The notes: a model not told the origin generated them from the sequence alone. 31,269 nt of DNA from JBHGBB01 sp041946755 (GCA_041946755.1 JBHGBB010000017.1:1-31269); one strand, 5' to 3'; shown: positions 1 to 8,034, numbered from the stretch's first letter. Program-made: numbers and translations.

Positions 1-51
1 TTTTTCTATCATGAAAAGACCAACAGAATCACGCTGCAATCAAACATAGGT

Positions 52-1869
52 TTAAGTGAGCGTTTGGTAAAATTTTACACCGAAAATACCAAGCAGATTT
101 GCGGCATGCTCCCGAACATACGATGAAGAATCACTGGTAAGAGTGACTAACGTCGTAAATATTAATTCTCTGATATCCGTGGAATCGGAGGCTAACGGCA
201 TCGCGGCAAATGCTGCAGTAAGCCGCAGTTCTGAGTCGGGATTATGCATATTTTGCGCTAAAACGGTCAGGGTACGTTTATCCTTGGTATTTCCTAACGC
301 TTTAATCAGATCAGAAGCATATCGCCGCCAAACTCTTTCATCGTTTGATAGTATAAGGATACTATCTATCGCTGCAGGGCCGCATTTACCTAAGGATTGA
401 ATTATACTGCCGCGATAGTTTAAACAATCCATATAATACCCGGTCTGCTGGCTAAATGTTTGGATACATTGTAAAATTCCAGGAATTGCTTCAACAACTC
501 CCATATCGCCAAGAATACCCGCTATAGTCATTTTAACATCGATATCTTTTTCAGTGTTTAATGCAATCACCAATCCATGTATCATGGTAGTATTAGAAGA
601 GAACAGAATACAATGCATTGCAATTTGTTTTCTTACTATAGAATTAGCTGAGGTGGTTAATAACGAAAGTGCTTCATTTATCACTATAGGATTCAGGTTT
701 TGATAATTATATTGATGCTCATACTGCAATTTTCTAAATATTTCCATATCTGATATTTTTAGATAAACATCATCAATATTATTTTTAGTGGTAAGAATAG
801 ATTCTATTTCAGCGGATGTGTTCGAAGTACTTGGTGCGGAATAAGGAATCCTGGCCATAGCAGAGATCGTTTTCATTTGTTCCTGATATTCTTCATTCGT
901 CAAGCATTTCGGATCTTTTTCCTGCTGTTCTTTAAGAAACTTTAAGGCTCCTTTGCTATCCCCTAACGATGCATAAAGACCAGAAATAACCTGTACTCCG
1001 GTTTTCCGATAATCTCGAACCGGCGAATTTAATAGTTTCTTTGCCGCTTCTATAGTTTCTTCAGGAGTACCGATATTTTGGGTGGCATCAAACATCCCAT
1101 ATTCTGCATGATATCGATATTTGCTGGTCGGAAACTTCTCTATCACCTGACGATATACCGTTATCGCATCATAATATTGATGTTGCTCTTTCAAACAGAT
1201 ACCCAACTTCCAGAGAATTATATCTGTCTGATTATAATCCGGGAAATGGTCGGTTATCTCCCGGAAATACCGGGTGGCAGCGATATAATCCTGTTGTTTA
1301 TCGATTTGGATCTGTCCGGCGGCAAATAAACTATCGGGAATGACCGCCATTAGTGAAGTATTGGTGCTTATCGTTTTAAACAAACCGGTGGTGGTGGTTT
1401 GTATCGATAAATAGAGCGCGGCCAATTCCTTTTTAGCGGTTATCGTCCGATATTCGTTTGGATCCGGATAGAGCGATAATACCTTGGTATACGTTTGCAT
1501 TGCCGCAACAATATTCCCGGTGGTTTGATAACATTGTGCTAGCATCATCATCGCACTTCCATGATATCGGCAATCCGGATAGTTATCCATAATATTCTTA
1601 AATTCAGTTATCGCTCGTTGATAATCTTTCCTATGGAAATATGACCAGCCGAGAACATTTAACGCTTGGTCTCGTGCGGATTTCGGTATCCCCGGGTCGG
1701 ATAAAGCTTGTTTTGCAGCAGTAATCGCCGGTTCATATTCCTGATCATCATAATACGCCTGTGCGGTAGAAGCTAACTCGAAAGCAGTGATAGAATTTGA
1801 TGATACCGATGCTGATAAGAGTATTATCGAAAAGATGAATACCAAGATAAACGTAGTTATTGGTTTCAT
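52..1869 (-). CDS. Exported TPR protein with HEAT-like C-terminal half
   Basis: A 605-residue protein begins with a signal peptide or membrane anchor (residues 1-25: basic start, then a hydrophobic run ending near SASVSSNS). Residues about 30-340 are tetratricopeptide repeats with the usual spacing of A, Y, F and P residues, for example 'YDDQEYEPAITAAKQAL' and 'YQRAITEFKNIMDNYPD'. Residues about 400-600 look like HEAT or armadillo helices ('GILGDMGVVEAIPGILQCI', 'EHAANLLGIFG'). Two in-frame ATGs lie 6 bases apart. AGGAAGG at 1878-1884 sits 8 bases from the inner one, so I place the start at 1869 rather than 1875. Such proteins usually act as periplasmic protein-binding scaffolds; the partner is unknown. 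The gene is divergent from pyrK. Its N-terminal half resembles in architecture the TPR region of the giant RHS protein at 21493-28671. The domain class is fairly certain, the function is not. Confidence 0.85.
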   Translation of the reverse strand: MKPITTFILVFIFSIILLSASVSSNSITAFELASTAQAYYDDQEYEPAITAAKQALSDPGIPKSARDQALNVLGWSYFHRKDYQRAITEFKNIMDNYPDCRYHGSAMMMLAQCYQTTGNIVAAMQTYTKVLSLYPDPNEYRTITAKKELAALYLSIQTTTTGLFKTISTNTSLMAVIPDSLFAAGQIQIDKQQDYIAATRYFREITDHFPDYNQTDIILWKLGICLKEQHQYYDAITVYRQVIEKFPTSKYRYHAEYGMFDATQNIGTPEETIEAAKKLLNSPVRDYRKTGVQVISGLYASLGDSKGALKFLKEQQEKDPKCLTNEEYQEQMKTISAMARIPYSAPSTSNTSAEIESILTTKNNIDDVYLKISDMEIFRKLQYEHQYNYQNLNPIVINEALSLLTTSANSIVRKQIAMHCILFSSNTTMIHGLVIALNTEKDIDVKMTIAGILGDMGVVEAIPGILQCIQTFSQQTGYYMDCLNYRGSIIQSLGKCGPAAIDSILILSNDERVWRRYASDLIKALGNTKDKRTLTVLAQNMHNPDSELRLTAAFAAMPLASDSTDIRELIFTTLVTLTSDSSSYVREHAANLLGIFGVKFYQTLT

Positions 1870-1909
1870 AATCATATCCTTCCTAATTGATTTGAACTTT
1901 ATTACCCAG

Positions 1910-1939
1910 ATTATGCCTCTTTTTCCCTTGGTTTGTCAA
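1910..1939 (-). promoter_or_regulatory. sigma70-type promoter of the TPR/HEAT gene
   Basis: Read leftward, a perfect -35 box TTGACA (1939-1934) is followed by an 18-base spacer and a -10 box CATAAT (1915-1910). It lies about 40 bases before the start at 1869. This is one of the best promoter matches in the window. Confidence 0.65.
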
Positions 1940-2054
1940 ATAAAAAAACCCGAATTATCAAGATAATCAATTTGCGCATTATGGCAATAGATTGTAAAAT
2001 GTAACAATAAATTTTTGGAATATATTCACTAACTAGCAGCATCTATTGAGTATC

Positions 2055-2837
2055 ATGGTACAAATCTCTGCATTAATCATCGACAAGAAACAGTATGGTC
2101 TTGATGGCTATGTATACCGATTTCAAGCGCCGGAACTAGCCCAGACGGCTAAACCAGGCCAGTTTGTTATGCTTCGATGGAGCGATGGAGTTGATCCATT
2201 ATTACGTCGGCCGTTCAGTTTTCATCGCATCAACCAGAAGGAAGGAACAATCGATATTTTATTTCGTGTAGTTGGTAAAGGGACGGCGCTATTAGCTGAA
2301 AAAAAAGTTGAGGAATCCTGCAATCTACTCGGTCCGTTAGGCAATGGTTTCGAAATTCGTTCTGATATAACCCAATCGATTATCCTAGCCGGCGGGATGG
2401 GAGTAGCTCCGATGCTCGCACTTGCTGACCGGCTGGTTGCTTTGAATATAAAACCATTAGTTTTCCTCGGAGCGAAATCGAAAGAGGAGTTATGGTGTTC
2501 TGAAGAATTTCAATCACTTGGCTGTGATATTCATCTTGCTACTGATGATGGCAGTCTTGGTTTCAAAGGAACGGTTTTAGATTTGTTTCAACAATCCGCA
2601 ATCTACAATCCGCAATCCGCAACAGTTTATGGTTGTGGTCCGGAACCGATGCTGCAGCAATTAGCCAAATTAGCACAAGAGCGACAATTCGACTGCCAGA
2701 TATCGCTCGAAACCAATATGGCTTGCGGTATAGGAACCTGTCAAGGTTGTGTGACTCCGGTCGTCGGTCCAGAACAATATAAATTAGTATGCAAAGACGG
2801 CCCGGTATTCGATTCGAAACAGATCAAATGGAGTTAA
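2055..2837 (+). CDS. pyrK: Dihydroorotate dehydrogenase B, electron transfer subunit
   Basis: PyrK carries electrons from the class 1B dihydroorotate dehydrogenase PyrD, through FAD and a [2Fe-2S] cluster, to NAD+. The FAD-binding motif RRPFS is at residues 51-55, the nucleotide-binding GGMGVAPML at 113-121, and YGCGPEPML follows later. The cluster ligands are C224-x4-C229-x2-C232-x13-C246. The length, about 260 residues, is normal for the family. A TTG at 2046 is also in frame, but the ATG at 2055 starts a normal PyrK N-terminus; neither has a clear Shine-Dalgarno sequence. The gene is 17 bases upstream of pyrD, as expected for the two-subunit enzyme. An oddity is a 7-base-period tandem repeat at 2592-2622, coding for QSAIYNPQSAT just before the YGCGPEP motif. 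Confidence 0.95.
   Translation: MVQISALIIDKKQYGLDGYVYRFQAPELAQTAKPGQFVMLRWSDGVDPLLRRPFSFHRINQKEGTIDILFRVVGKGTALLAEKKVEESCNLLGPLGNGFEIRSDITQSIILAGGMGVAPMLALADRLVALNIKPLVFLGAKSKEELWCSEEFQSLGCDIHLATDDGSLGFKGTVLDLFQQSAIYNPQSATVYGCGPEPMLQQLAKLAQERQFDCQISLETNMACGIGTCQGCVTPVVGPEQYKLVCKDGPVFDSKQIKWS
2592..2622 (+). repeat. Heptamer tandem array inside pyrK
   Basis: Four consecutive 7-base units, CAATCCG, CAATCTA, CAATCCG and CAATCCG, plus a CAA remnant. Since 3 x 7 = 21, the array stays open and codes for a seven-residue-period peptide in a loop of PyrK between the nucleotide-binding motifs. A related array is at 13541-13607. Confidence 0.85.
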
Positions 2838-2854
2838 ATTAAAATAAATAGTTT

Positions 2855-3724
2855 ATGCATGATATTTCAATCAATTTAGCCGGAATCAAGATGCAAAATC
2901 CGGTGATGGTTGCTTCCGGTACTTTTGGTTATGGCGATGAATATGCGGAGTTAATGGATATCAATCGTCTCGGGGCACTGGTGACTAAAACGATTACCAT
3001 CAAACCCCGGGCCGGCAATCCACCACCGCGAATTATCGAAACTCCGGCTGGAATGCTGAATTCGATCGGGCTCCAGAATGTTGGATTGCAATCGTTTATA
3101 TCCGATAAACTTCCGCAGTTAAAAAAAATATCGCCGCCGATTATCGTTAGTATCTCCGGTGAAACGGTTCAGGAATTTATCCAACTCGCAGAAGTCTTAT
3201 CCGCGCAAACCGGGATCGCCGGATTAGAGATGAATCTCTCCTGCCCGAATGTTAAAGCCGGTGGGTTATTGTTTAGTATTGATACAAAGCTTACCAACGA
3301 GGTTGTTGCGGCGGTTAAACGCGTTACCACACTACCGATATTAGTCAAACTCACTCCGAATGTTACCGATATAACGGTTATCGGCAAATCCGCTGAAGAT
3401 GCCGGCGCTGATGCTTTGGTAGCGATCAATACCCTTTTAGGTATGGTAATCGATATCAAAACCGGGAAACCGAAATTAGGCAATATAACCGGCGGATTAT
3501 CCGGTCCGGCAATTCGACCGATAGCAGTCCGCATGGTATATGAGTTAGCGAAAAAAGTAAAGATCCCGATTGTCGGTACTGGCGGCATTATGAACACTTC
3601 CGATGCACTGGAATTTCTTTATGCCGGTGCGACGGCGGTCTCAATCGGCACCGGACTGTTTGTCGACCCATTAATTCCAATAAAAATTATTGACGGATTA
3701 AGTAAATCGCGACATACTATTTAA
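2855..3724 (+). CDS. pyrD: Dihydroorotate dehydrogenase B, catalytic subunit
   Basis: This 289-residue TIM-barrel flavoprotein oxidises dihydroorotate to orotate. The catalytic cysteine of the class 1 enzymes is C130 in NLSCPNVKAGG. FMN-binding elements include KTITIKPRAGNPPPR near residues 46-60, 'AINTLLGMVIDIKTGKP', and the C-terminal VGTGGIMN and IGTGLF phosphate-binding loops. Cysteine as the base and the adjacent pyrK mark it as class 1B, the NAD+-linked form. The ATG at 2855 is the only sensible start; there is no obvious ribosome site. pyrF begins 27 bases after the stop. Confidence 0.96.
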   Translation: MHDISINLAGIKMQNPVMVASGTFGYGDEYAELMDINRLGALVTKTITIKPRAGNPPPRIIETPAGMLNSIGLQNVGLQSFISDKLPQLKKISPPIIVSISGETVQEFIQLAEVLSAQTGIAGLEMNLSCPNVKAGGLLFSIDTKLTNEVVAAVKRVTTLPILVKLTPNVTDITVIGKSAEDAGADALVAINTLLGMVIDIKTGKPKLGNITGGLSGPAIRPIAVRMVYELAKKVKIPIVGTGGIMNTSDALEFLYAGATAVSIGTGLFVDPLIPIKIIDGLSKSRHTI

Positions 3725-3751
3725 TCATTGAATCATCTAATCGGATTAACT

Positions 3752-4468
3752 ATGAATCCACTCATTGTAGCACTTGATACTCCTGACGAACAGAAGGTAA
3801 AACAGTTAATCAACCAACTAGCACCCTATGTCGGTGCGTTTAAAGTCGGATTGGAATTATTCAGTGCGGTTGGTCCATCGATCATTCGATATATCAATAA
3901 TCTTGGCGGTAAAGTTTTTCTGGATGGGAAATTCCATGATATTCCCAATACCGTTGACGGTGCCGCTGCCGCCGCTACCCGGCATAAAGTCTGGATGTTT
4001 AATGTTCATTGTTCCGGTGGAGCAGCAATGATGCAAGCAGCGATGCAATCGGCAAAAGATACCGCAGCAACATATAATCTTCCGGTACCGCTCATTCTTG
4101 GCGTAACAATCTTAACCAGTATCGATGCCAAAATATTAAAATCCGAATTGGGAGTTGACCAGGATTTAGCGAAGCAGGTGGTACATCTCGCGCGATTAGC
4201 GAAATCCGCTGGTTTGGATGGTGTGGTCGCTTCTGCCAAAGAAATCATTCCGATCCGGCAGGAATTAGGCTTGGATTTTATTATTTTAACTCCGGGAATC
4301 CGGCCAGCCTGGGCAGCCGCGGCGCAGGATCAGAAACGAATTATGACTCCGAAAGATGCTATCGTTGCCGGGGCGAATTATCTGGTTGTCGGCCGCCCGA
4401 TAACACAAGCACCGAATCCGACTGCAGCGGTGCAAAAGATACTCGATGAAATAAATTCACCCCGTTAG
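3752..4468 (+). CDS. pyrF: Orotidine 5'-phosphate decarboxylase
   Basis: This enzyme decarboxylates OMP to UMP. The catalytic signature D58-G-K60-F-H62-D63-IPNTV is complete. 'VALDTPDEQKV' at the N-terminus, 'TPGIRPAWAAAAQDQKR' and 'ANYLVVGRPITQA' near the C-terminus match the bacterial group I family. The protein is 238 residues, the usual length. An upstream in-frame TTG (3728) would add MNHLIGLT. I prefer the ATG at 3752 because the conserved fold starts at once with MNPLIVALD. The gene is co-directional with pyrK-pyrD and very likely in the same operon. Its stop codon lies inside a hairpin. Confidence 0.95.
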   Translation: MNPLIVALDTPDEQKVKQLINQLAPYVGAFKVGLELFSAVGPSIIRYINNLGGKVFLDGKFHDIPNTVDGAAAAATRHKVWMFNVHCSGGAAMMQAAMQSAKDTAATYNLPVPLILGVTILTSIDAKILKSELGVDQDLAKQVVHLARLAKSAGLDGVVASAKEIIPIRQELGLDFIILTPGIRPAWAAAAQDQKRIMTPKDAIVAGANYLVVGRPITQAPNPTAAVQKILDEINSPR

Positions 4469-4488
4469 AAATATTATTTCTATTGGGG
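4460..4488 (+). terminator. Possible terminator overlapping the pyrF stop codon
   Basis: CCCCGTTAGAAAT (4460-4472) pairs with ATTTCTATTGGGG (4476-4488) across a 3-base loop, with one mismatch and one G-T pair. The TAG stop of pyrF is inside the left arm. The following sequence is AT-rich without a clean T run, so termination may be partial. Confidence 0.5.
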
Positions 4489-4512
4489 CTAATTTAATTA
4501 TATACATTTTAC

Positions 4513-4541
4513 TTGCAATTTTATTTTATTTTGGATAAACT
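4513..4541 (+). promoter_or_regulatory. Weak candidate promoter for pyrE
   Basis: TTGCAA (4513-4518), a 17-base spacer and TAAACT (4536-4541), each matching 4 of 6 consensus bases. It lies in the 169-base gap after the pyrF hairpin, so pyrE may have its own transcript. The match is modest in an AT-rich stretch. Confidence 0.3.
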
Positions 4542-4637
4542 GTTTATTAAGGATAGTCAAAAAGAACTAAAAACGATAAAAAAACAAATTATTTTTTAAT
4601 TTATTGCCGTTATAGAAGAGGTGGAATTCTTTACCAA

Positions 4638-5246
4638 ATGGAAAAAGACGAATCGAGTAATAATCATCATCTCGATAAAGAGCAGCAGAAAGTATTAGAA
4701 ACCTTAAAAGAATGTGGCGGTTTTTTAGAAGGTCATTTCTTATTATCTTCCGGGTTGCATAGCGAGAAATATTTGCAATGCGCTCAGCTTCTCCAATATC
4801 CCAAACTAGCTGAAAAATTCGGGAAACAACTCGCTGATAAAGTTAAAGAATTAAAAATCGATGTGGTTATCGGTCCGGCGTTAGGCGGGGTAATAGTTGC
4901 CCATGAAGTTGCTCGAGCCCTCGGAATTCGGGCATTATTCACCGAACGGGTTGAAGGTAAGATGACGCTACGTCGTGGATTCTCGATTAAACCAAACGAA
5001 AATGTTCTGGCAGTCGAAGATGTTATTACTACTGGCGGCTCGACTTTAGAAGTTATACGCGCTGCTACTGAACAAGGAGGTAAAGTTGTTGGTATTGCCG
5101 CATTAGTCGATCGCAGCGGTGGTACTTTCAAACCGGAAATCCCAGTCCATTCCTTAATGCAAATTCAGGTTGAAACTTACCCGCCCGAATCTTGCCCTTT
5201 ATGTAAGCAGGGGAGTCCAGCAGTTAAACCTGGTAGTCGGAAATAA
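4638..5246 (+). CDS. pyrE: Orotate phosphoribosyltransferase
   Basis: This enzyme joins orotate and PRPP to form OMP. The PRPP-binding motif is 'VLAVEDVITTGGSTLE' (residues 123-138). 'GGFLEGHFLLSSGLHSEKY' and 'VIGPALGGVIVAHEVARALG' are the conserved substrate-binding regions. The C-terminal 'CPLCKQGSPAVKPGSR' is typical of one bacterial/archaeal PyrE branch. The 202-residue length includes a polar N-terminal extension of about 18 residues. AGAGGTGG at 4616-4623 is 14 bases from the ATG, longer than ideal, so the start is less certain than the enzyme. With pyrK, pyrD and pyrF it completes the route from dihydroorotate to UMP. Confidence 0.95.
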   Translation: MEKDESSNNHHLDKEQQKVLETLKECGGFLEGHFLLSSGLHSEKYLQCAQLLQYPKLAEKFGKQLADKVKELKIDVVIGPALGGVIVAHEVARALGIRALFTERVEGKMTLRRGFSIKPNENVLAVEDVITTGGSTLEVIRAATEQGGKVVGIAALVDRSGGTFKPEIPVHSLMQIQVETYPPESCPLCKQGSPAVKPGSRK

Positions 5247-5333
5247 GTCTGATTTTTGCAAATTTCCCCCAAAATAGCATCTAACTCTTTATATATTAAT
5301 TGTTTATCAATATAATAGTCGTATATTCTTTCC

Positions 5334-5376
5334 GGAGAGATGACGAGGGATATCGGATATCCCTCGTCATCTCTCC
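5334..5376. repeat. Perfect 21-bp inverted repeat (hairpin)
   Basis: The arm at 5334-5354 (GGAGAGATGACGAGGGATATC read without its last base is 20 long) is exactly complementary to 5356-5376, with one central base. It is flanked by CC on the left and CAAT on the right, and no T run follows, so it is not a standard intrinsic terminator. It resembles the hairpin at 13348-13390 in shape and in the outer GGAG/CTCC ends. Confidence 0.85.
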
Positions 5377-5471
5377 CAATAAACCACAAACCTAATTTTA
5401 GCCAAAACCGGAATAAATCTATAAATAAATATAGTTATTGACTGTTTTAGTTGAATTTAATCAGATTTTTC

Positions 5472-5500
5472 TTGCCATTTTGGCGTAACTGGTGTACTAT
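5472..5500 (+). promoter_or_regulatory. Candidate promoter of ogt
   Basis: TTGCCA (5472-5477, 5 of 6), a 17-base spacer and TACTAT (5495-5500), followed by TATA-rich sequence, about 75 bases before the GTG start at 5577. Confidence 0.5.
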
Positions 5501-5576
5501 ATATAGGCGAATTGAATTATTTTATATTGCACCTAGATTATAAACCCTAGGGTTAATAATAAAGGAGTAAGTTAAG

Positions 5577-6167
5577 GTGCAACAACGCCAAAAAACTGTT
5601 TGGTATACTACTTATAGCTCTCCATTAGGGAAAATAGAACTCGCAGCTACCGAGCGCGGGTTAGTTCGTGTAGATTTCGGACGTAACTGCAGCAGATCAT
5701 TGCTTTTAAAAGAGTTGTATAACCAATATCCTACCTATTCAGTAAAAGAGAATCCAGTTCCATTTCGGAACATTAAAAAGTGGTTAGATAATTATTTTTC
5801 GGGAAAGAAAGTTTCACTAATTAGTTCAAATATAACCTTTGATTTTCATGTCGGTACGAAGTTTCAGCAATCGGTATGGAAAGCATTATGCCGGATACCT
5901 TATGGTCAAGTCCGGTCATATAAATGGGTTGCTGAACAAATCGGGAACCCCAAATCGGTTCGAGCTGTTGGTCAGGCGAATGGTAGGAATCCGATTCCGA
6001 TACTAGTTCCATGTCATCGAGTGATTAATGCTGATGGTAGTATCGGGGGATACTCGGGGGGATTAGATTTCAAAAGAAAGTTATTAGCGATAGAAGACAT
6101 TAAAATTAATGCCAAATGCCAAAATCCAATCCGCCTTAGGCGGACAAATAAATTTCAAATAGCTTAA
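5577..6167 (+). CDS. ogt: Methylated-DNA--protein-cysteine S-methyltransferase
   Basis: This suicide repair enzyme removes O6-alkyl groups from guanine. The acceptor cysteine is C146 in PCHRV, preceded by the Asn hinge region 'VGQANGRNPIPILV' and the helix-turn-helix 'GQVRSYKWVAEQIGNPKSV'. The normal end of the fold is near 'FKRKLLAIED'. AAAGGAG (5561-5567) stands 9 bases before the GTG start. The protein is 196 residues, about 20 longer at the C-terminus than expected. That tail (NAKCQNPIRLRRTNKFQIA) is encoded by a dispersed repeat and palindrome at 6108-6167, so the reading frame appears to have run into repeat DNA. The enzyme core should be intact. Confidence 0.93.
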   Translation: MQQRQKTVWYTTYSSPLGKIELAATERGLVRVDFGRNCSRSLLLKELYNQYPTYSVKENPVPFRNIKKWLDNYFSGKKVSLISSNITFDFHVGTKFQQSVWKALCRIPYGQVRSYKWVAEQIGNPKSVRAVGQANGRNPIPILVPCHRVINADGSIGGYSGGLDFKRKLLAIEDIKINAKCQNPIRLRRTNKFQIA

Positions 6168-6266
6168 TGTCAAAATAAGTATACTGCGTTTGATATTTGA
6201 TAGTTGAAATTAGTCATTGATTTGTCTGCCTCAGGCGGATTAAGCTTTGACATTTGACATTAAAAC
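6108..6266. repeat. Composite repeat: heptamer arrays around two inverted palindromes
   Basis: The left part has 7-base units of the AATGCCA/AAATCC type (6108-6128). The sequence AATCCGCCTTAGGCGGACAA starts at 6128; its near-copy lies inverted at 6220-6241 (20 of 22 bases agree over the full unit). Each copy is itself a palindrome (TCCGCCTTAGGCGGA). The right end has TTTGACATTTGACATT. The element supplies the end of the ogt reading frame and ends one or two bases before the ATG of the next gene. No transposase is present. A similar element without the palindromes lies at 8714-8863. Confidence 0.8.
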
Positions 6267-6267
6267 T

Positions 6268-7188
6268 ATGACAAAGATAGAACGAATCAGTCGAGCAATA
6301 AAAGGACTGGAAGTTGATCGAGTGCCATTTAGTGTTTGGTATCATTTCGGGTTACAGCATCTGCCGGGAGAGGCGATTGCTGAAGCTGAATTAGCGTTCT
6401 ATCGGAAGTTCGATTTGGATTTTATTAAGGTAATGAACGATTATCCCTATCCGCTACCGAATGGGATGGAAGAAATCGATTCACCGGATGATTGGTTGAA
6501 ACTGGAACCAATTAACCCGAATGAAGGTGGGTTTAAAGAACAATCCCGGGCTTTGAAAATTATTGGAAAAGAGTTGAATGGTGAAGCGTATTATATCGAT
6601 ACGATATTCAGCCCATGGAGTACTGCTAAGAAATTAGCGCGAGATCGGATATTCGAGCATCAGCGGCTAGCTCCGGATAAACTTAAAATAGGATTGGAAA
6701 TTATCACCGCCAGTTTCTGCAAGTATATTAAAGAAGCGATTAATCAAGGATTATCCGGCATTTTTCTCTCTATTGGCGGGGCTAGTTTCGAACTGATGAC
6801 CGAACCGGAATATGCCGAGTTTGGCCGCCCATATGATTTACAGGTATTGGATGCTGCGAACTCAGCCCGGTTTAGTGTGCTGCATATCCATGGTAAAAAG
6901 ATCATGTTTGATTTGGTGAAAGAGTATCCGGTGCATGCGATCAATTGGTCGCATCGGTATACCGCACCGAATCTGATTGAAGCCCGGCAGATTTATTCGG
7001 GATGTATTATCGGCGGAATCGATGAAACTGATACCGATGCGGTTCGCCCGCCGGAATTAAGAAAGCAAGTTCAGCAAACGATTCAGGAATTAGGAAAGAA
7101 AGGAGTGATTCTCGGACCCGGATGCGCTATTCCAACGAATACCCCGGCACCGAATATACTCGCAATTAAACAAGCTCTATTGGCATAA
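6268..7188 (+). CDS. Uroporphyrinogen decarboxylase superfamily protein (URO-D-like)
   Basis: A 306-residue TIM-barrel protein of the URO-D/MtaA superfamily. Visible features are the N-terminal 'MTKIERISRAIKGLEVDRVP', 'GIFLSIGGAS', HIHGKK (H206, H208), GGIDET and GPGCAIPTNTPAPN (C286). In corrinoid methyltransferases of this superfamily an H-x-C and a later C bind zinc; here the first motif is H-x-H, with C286 retained. It is therefore unlikely to be the heme enzyme HemE, and is better called a URO-D-like enzyme of unknown substrate. An upstream in-frame TTG (6247) lies in repeat DNA, so I use the ATG at 6268. There is no Shine-Dalgarno; the repeat element runs almost to the ATG. Confidence 0.85.
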   Translation: MTKIERISRAIKGLEVDRVPFSVWYHFGLQHLPGEAIAEAELAFYRKFDLDFIKVMNDYPYPLPNGMEEIDSPDDWLKLEPINPNEGGFKEQSRALKIIGKELNGEAYYIDTIFSPWSTAKKLARDRIFEHQRLAPDKLKIGLEIITASFCKYIKEAINQGLSGIFLSIGGASFELMTEPEYAEFGRPYDLQVLDAANSARFSVLHIHGKKIMFDLVKEYPVHAINWSHRYTAPNLIEARQIYSGCIIGGIDETDTDAVRPPELRKQVQQTIQELGKKGVILGPGCAIPTNTPAPNILAIKQALLA

Positions 7189-7252
7189 AACTATTTTTTG
7201 CAGCAATCGGTCATAACGACCATTACACTATTTTACATAAGGAGGATAAAAC

Positions 7253-7798
7253 ATGGCAAAAGCGAAATACGAAGATGCCCGGTTATTATTGCAGTTATAT
7301 GATTTACGCCGGGAAGCGTTAATGCGTCGCGCCCGGCAATGGTATATGACCCAGTTTAATGCGTATAACTGGGAAGAATATCAGCGGAAATACCCGAAAG
7401 GCAGCGAAGAAGAACGGATGGTGCGGATGGTCACCAGCTATTGGAATATGGCCGCGAGTATCGTTCGGTCCGGCGCAATTGAAGAGACGCTGTTTTTCCA
7501 AAATAGCGGCGAGATGCTGGTGGTCTGGGATAAAGCCAAACCCTGGGTTGAAGGAATGCGACTTGAAGTCCGACCGAGCTATTTAAGAACTTTGGAAGCG
7601 GTGGCGGAAGATTATCGAGCTTGGTCAAACAAAATGAACCAGAAATATGCCGTTAAACGGAGACGAACTCCGCCAGCAGCAGTATCAACATCTGTTTCTG
7701 GAGACCAATCGATTAGCACTAGTGCACCTGCAGAAAACCGGAAACGTTCCCGACCGAGTAAAAAACATGACCGCGGTAGACTGAAAAAAAGAAAATAA
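7253..7798 (+). CDS. Conserved-looking small protein with basic tail, function unknown
   Basis: 181 residues with an excellent ribosome site AAGGAGG (7239-7245) 7 bases before the ATG. Residues 1-133 are predicted mostly helical and rich in W, Y, R and E ('LLLQLYDLRREALMRRARQW', 'WEEYQRKYP'). Residues 134-181 form a disordered, Lys/Arg/Ser/Pro-rich tail ending KKRK. There is no signal peptide, so it is presumably cytoplasmic. The tail could bind nucleic acid or another acidic partner; that is inference only. It follows the URO-D-like gene by 64 bases and is closed by a strong terminator, so the two may share a transcript. I do not recognise a characterised family. Confidence 0.8.
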   Translation: MAKAKYEDARLLLQLYDLRREALMRRARQWYMTQFNAYNWEEYQRKYPKGSEEERMVRMVTSYWNMAASIVRSGAIEETLFFQNSGEMLVVWDKAKPWVEGMRLEVRPSYLRTLEAVAEDYRAWSNKMNQKYAVKRRRTPPAAVSTSVSGDQSISTSAPAENRKRSRPSKKHDRGRLKKRK

Positions 7799-7820
7799 AT
7801 GAATCCCGGAAGTTAACCTA

Positions 7821-7860
7821 AACCGCATTGCTTTCCTCGGAAAGCAGTGCGGTTTTTATT
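7821..7860 (+). terminator. Strong intrinsic terminator
   Basis: AACCGCATTGCTTTCC (7821-7836) pairs over 16 positions, with one G-T pair, with 7839-7854. The right arm runs into TTTTTATTTAT. It ends the transcript of the gene at 7253-7798. Confidence 0.9.
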
Positions 7861-8034
7861 TATCTGTTGCTCTCTTCTCCCCGATAGATTCAATCTCTGT
7901 ATCACAGTAATCTAAAAGAATTCGGCATTATCGCTTTATTTATATTCTAAATCCTCGTAGTTATCTTTAGAAACAATCTTATCCAGAACCATGAAAATTA
8001 ATCTTCCTTTAATCTATTTATGATAAACTAAACC

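Larger units (their letters stand above)
5247..5576. other. Intergenic region between pyrE and ogt
   Basis: About 330 bases without a credible gene. It holds a perfect 21-base-pair inverted repeat (5334-5376), a candidate promoter (5472-5500) and the ribosome site AAAGGAG (5561-5567) of the next gene. I see no RNA gene or riboswitch. Confidence 0.7.

Noticed and set aside
1940..2054. Riboswitch or attenuator before the pyrimidine genes
   Set aside because: No conserved fold, leader peptide or terminator/antiterminator pair seen in the 115 bases.
5177..5389. 70-codon leftward open frame across the pyrE end and hairpin
   Set aside because: Depends on the inverted repeat and the antisense of pyrE; no ribosome site.
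6128..6241. Insertion sequence
   Set aside because: Inverted ends exist but there is no transposase and the core is about 70 bases; reported only as a possible non-autonomous element.
6247..6268. TTG as start of the URO-D-like gene
   Set aside because: It lies in the shared TTTGACATTTGACATT repeat and adds residues foreign to the family; the ATG at 6268 begins the conserved helix.
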